DNA of 64,000 bases from Bryopsis sp. KO-2023. Lineage: Eukaryota > Chlorophyta > Ulvophyceae > Bryopsidales > Bryopsidaceae. The first letter of the stretch is position 1; the number at the start of each line of letters is the position of its first letter. Below are positions 61,698-64,000 of this stretch, piece by piece. The notes beneath the pieces were generated by a model that did no database searches, was not told the DNA's origin, and saw only the letters and a list, made by a program, of their open reading frames with translations. The translations under genes and the position numbers were made by a program. The stretch covers positions 1,736,001-1,800,000 of the forward strand of contig BSYQ01000009.1 of the NCBI GenBank assembly GCA_030272585.1, read 5' to 3'.

Positions 61698-62766
61698 ATG
61701 CAGCACTGGGGCAGCGCTTTTCGCTTGATGAAGCATTCGGGGCGATTCTCTTTCTCTTTCGTCGGAGTCGCAACTCCATCGCAGGTGAGGGAGGTTTCGT
61801 TTTTTTTTTCTGTTGGGAGTCTTCAATACAGTGACGTCTCTAAAAACGTCCGCGAAAATCTTTGGGGCCTGAGGTACCCCTTGTCGGATATTGCTGTAAA
61901 TGACAACGCGCGCGTCAGCGACGAAGGTGCGAGTGGAGTCTTAATAATTGCGACGTGGGCGGACCTCGTTTTGCGTGGTCGACAGACATAAATTGATGAG
62001 GATGGGGTCGTGATGCGCTGAAGGACGTGTGCTGCTTTAATCAAGTCCTTTTCTGTATCCTGCTTTCCCAATGAACAACAACAAACAAGCAAAAAATATA
62101 ATTCAAAGGAGCAACTGTGAAATTCTGGGCTACCCTTCCCTACCCCCTTTTTTAATTCTAAACCCCGAGTCTGTTTTTAATGTTGTTGAAAATTACTGTG
62201 ATGCTGGTTATCACAGAGAAGCAGATGTGTTTCGACGAGAATACGAGCTGCTCCGAACGCATCCGGTGCATCGGGTGCATCTCAAAAATCCATTTCTATT
62301 CAACGATTGCAGCAAGGAATGGACTACGAACGGACAAAAGGTTTCGTGAATATCGTTGGAAAGACTGTACCCTTCAACGTCTTTCTGGTAAGATATGCTT
62401 TCCAGAGCACCAAAAATTAGGACGAAAACAATGCATTCATAATAGATTTTCTGCCCCCTCCCTCCCCCCCAAAAAAAAAGTTTAAGACAAATTGAGGGGT
62501 TTGAGTGTTCTTTTTTCAAACGAAAGATACATGCAGAGGATTCACCAATGGAAGAAAAAAATTCACATATTTTGGGTTGCATTGAGATGATGTTTTTTTT
62601 TGTGTCTGTCATGCAGGGTGCTGAGGTGGAAAAGTTGTCGGAGGCTGTGAACGGACAAGAGGAAATTTTTAGAAGATTTTCGAGGGGGGCTAGGATATAT
62701 GATGACATGCCCCCTGAGGAAAGAAAGCAGCTGATCGCCGATCTTTATAATTTCTTGGGAAAGTGA
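61698..62766 (+). CDS. 135-aa protein, probable organellar targeting, unrecognised
   Basis: Exons 61698-61784, 62217-62387 and 62617-62766, all joined in phase 0 at good GT-AG sites (CAG/GTGAGG, CTG/GTAAGA, acceptors TATCACAG and CATGCAG). The N terminus (HWGSAFRLMKHSGRFSFSF and the following Arg/Ser-rich stretch) has no acidic residues for about 50 positions and looks like a mitochondrial presequence. The body contains MDYERTKGFVNIVGKTVPF and ends IYDDMPPEERKQLIADLYNF before LGK and the stop, a helical charged C terminus. I do not recognise the family. A small mitochondrial assembly or structural protein is a guess from targeting and size only. Confidence 0.6.
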
Positions 62767-63242
62767 GTCGATGTTTGCTTGTTTTTTTTTCCAATTGTTT
62801 CATTTGAAGCAAAAAAAGAAAAGAGAAAACTGAAAGAATTTTATGTATCTATGTATTAGGAAGAAAAAAACCCATGCTTGAAAAACCAGTGGTATTATAT
62901 TGTCCAGAAGTTGTAATAAAAACGCCAATCCCTGTTTAGAAACGCTTTCTGGCCATCGCCTGGACCTCCCTGTATATTCCACCAATGCATGACTCTATTG
63001 TTTTGAAATTCCAAACAACAGATAGATCCTGCCAAAATCTGTTGTGGTGATGGATTGTTGCATCCTGATCATTTTCCAACACTCGGGTTTTTTTTTTCCT
63101 GTTTCACCCCGGACATTGTTGTAGCATTCAAGGCGATCCACGTGGGAATGGAAGTCCACCATCTCTCGACACAGGTCAGACCTCCACTTCAAACAAATCC
63201 ATGCTTCCCCTGGGGTCGTTTCAAAAACGGCCTCTGCAGAAC
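62767..63242. other. Intergenic or 5' region of the exonuclease gene
   Basis: Between the stop of the 135-aa gene and the ATG at 63243. A pyrimidine-rich tract near 63087-63100 followed by open sequence up to CACAG at 63172-63176 could contain an untranslated exon. Nothing firmer is seen. Confidence 0.35.
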
Positions 63243-64000
63243 ATGCCCAATCCATCAGATTTAGAAGCACCGCTTCCCAGCGGATCGAAAAAGAGCACCC
63301 CTTCTGTCCAACCGACAAAAACTGTAGCCAGCACTGGAAAGACGGCCCCGAAAAGAACAAAGGCAGTTCCTTTCACCCCAGACCCCCCTGGACCACCCCT
63401 CAGAAACAATGCAGCCCGGGAATCGACCTCCCGCTCTCAGTCAGACTCACCACCACCAGCAGGGCAGCGAAAAAAAATCGCCAAGGTGGATTTTTCCAAA
63501 GTGAAGCTGAACGAAAGGCTGATTTCGCAAGGGGTTGGGATGGTGGAAGACGATTCTGTCGTGGTTTTGGGGATGGATACAGAAACGAACGGCATGAAGG
63601 GGAGGATTTTGGAGGTGGCGGTGTGCAATTATAACACTGGGGCTGTGTGGAAAACGCTGATAAATCCAGGGGACGTGGTTTTCGATAAGATAGCGTTCAA
63701 GATTCATGGGATATCCCCAGAAATGTGTCAAGCGGCTGGAGTGCCAGATTCTGAGGAGGCTTACAAGCAAATGTTGGCCTGGATGTGCAAACAAGAGGTC
63801 CCAGGAAAGAAACTGGTCGTTACGACTTTCAATGGAAAAACGTGAGTGTCGGAAGAAATTCAATCGATAGGATCTGATTTCACCTGATTTCAATAGACTT
63901 TTTTATAAACCAAAGGAGGGTGGACTATCCTTGGCTTAGCGAACCCAGCATGATTCTGACCAGCCCTCCAGACATTCTGAAAACATATACGAAACATGAA
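63243..64000 (+). CDS. DEDDh-type 3'-5' exonuclease, 5' part (runs off the window)
   Basis: ATG at 63243. Exon 1 ends at 63841 (AAAAAC/GTGAGT) and exon 2 starts near 63919 and reaches the window end. About 100 residues of Pro/Ser/Lys-rich, probably disordered leader precede the nuclease fold. ExoI motif VLGMDTETNG supplies the first two acidic residues (D-x-E-x-T). LINPGDVVFDKIAFKIHGIS is typical of the region after ExoI in RNase T / PolC-epsilon-type exonucleases. TFNGKTVDYPWL across the intron fits ExoII (N-x-x-x-D). The third motif is beyond the window. It could act in DNA proofreading or repair, or in RNA 3' processing, and the visible part does not say which. Confidence 0.8.

Overview
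The window is nuclear DNA of a eukaryote. Genes are split by short introns (mostly about 60-430 nt) with GT-AG ends and pyrimidine-rich 3' ends. Several introns appear to start with GC, and no bacterial-type operons are seen. Base composition is moderate, with frequent A/T and C runs. A proline-rich fasciclin protein, secreted GMC oxidoreductases and very large multidomain proteins fit a unicellular alga or a related protist. The lineage cannot be fixed from the sequence alone.

Region 1-39.2 kb. Two arms of about 4.4 kb, in inverted orientation (about 1-4440 and about 34790-39242), enclose about 30 kb. Each arm carries a copy of a small spliced gene for a tail-anchored membrane protein. The enclosed segment holds a small PIP-box gene, an 18-bp inverted repeat, a MITE-like element and one huge minus-strand gene (33776 down to 5461). 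A 20-exon model of that gene keeps phase throughout, with a coding length of 26,223 nt, or about 8,740 residues. It encodes a midasin/Rea1-type chain of six AAA modules, a linker of several thousand residues, Ig-like (ASH/MSP-like) domains and four von Willebrand A domains at the C terminus. It is the most striking object in the window.

Region 39.3-45.7 kb. A plus-strand gene encodes a rearranged pyruvate-kinase-like protein. C-domain and GDLG segments come first, then about six copies of an unrecognised repeat, then the N-terminal pyruvate-kinase segments and a basic tail. A 7-bp repeat expansion breaks its frame. The 2.3 kb that follows contains a tRNA-like Pol III unit and palindromes.

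Region 45.7-51.6 kb. Two tandem minus-strand genes encode secreted GMC (HOTHEAD-like) flavin oxidoreductases of 564 and 570 residues. Their middle exons are far more alike than their ends.

Region 51.9-56.9 kb. A 5,068-bp element has identical 163-bp direct terminal repeats and a 5-bp target duplication (GGTCA). It carries an intron-bearing acidic-protein gene with a 25-bp duplication, and a second element with 25-bp inverted termini is nested inside it.

Region 57-64 kb. Plus-strand genes encode a secreted two-domain fasciclin protein (565 aa), an unrecognised 135-aa protein with a mitochondrial-like N terminus, and the start of a DEDDh-type 3'-5' exonuclease that runs off the window.
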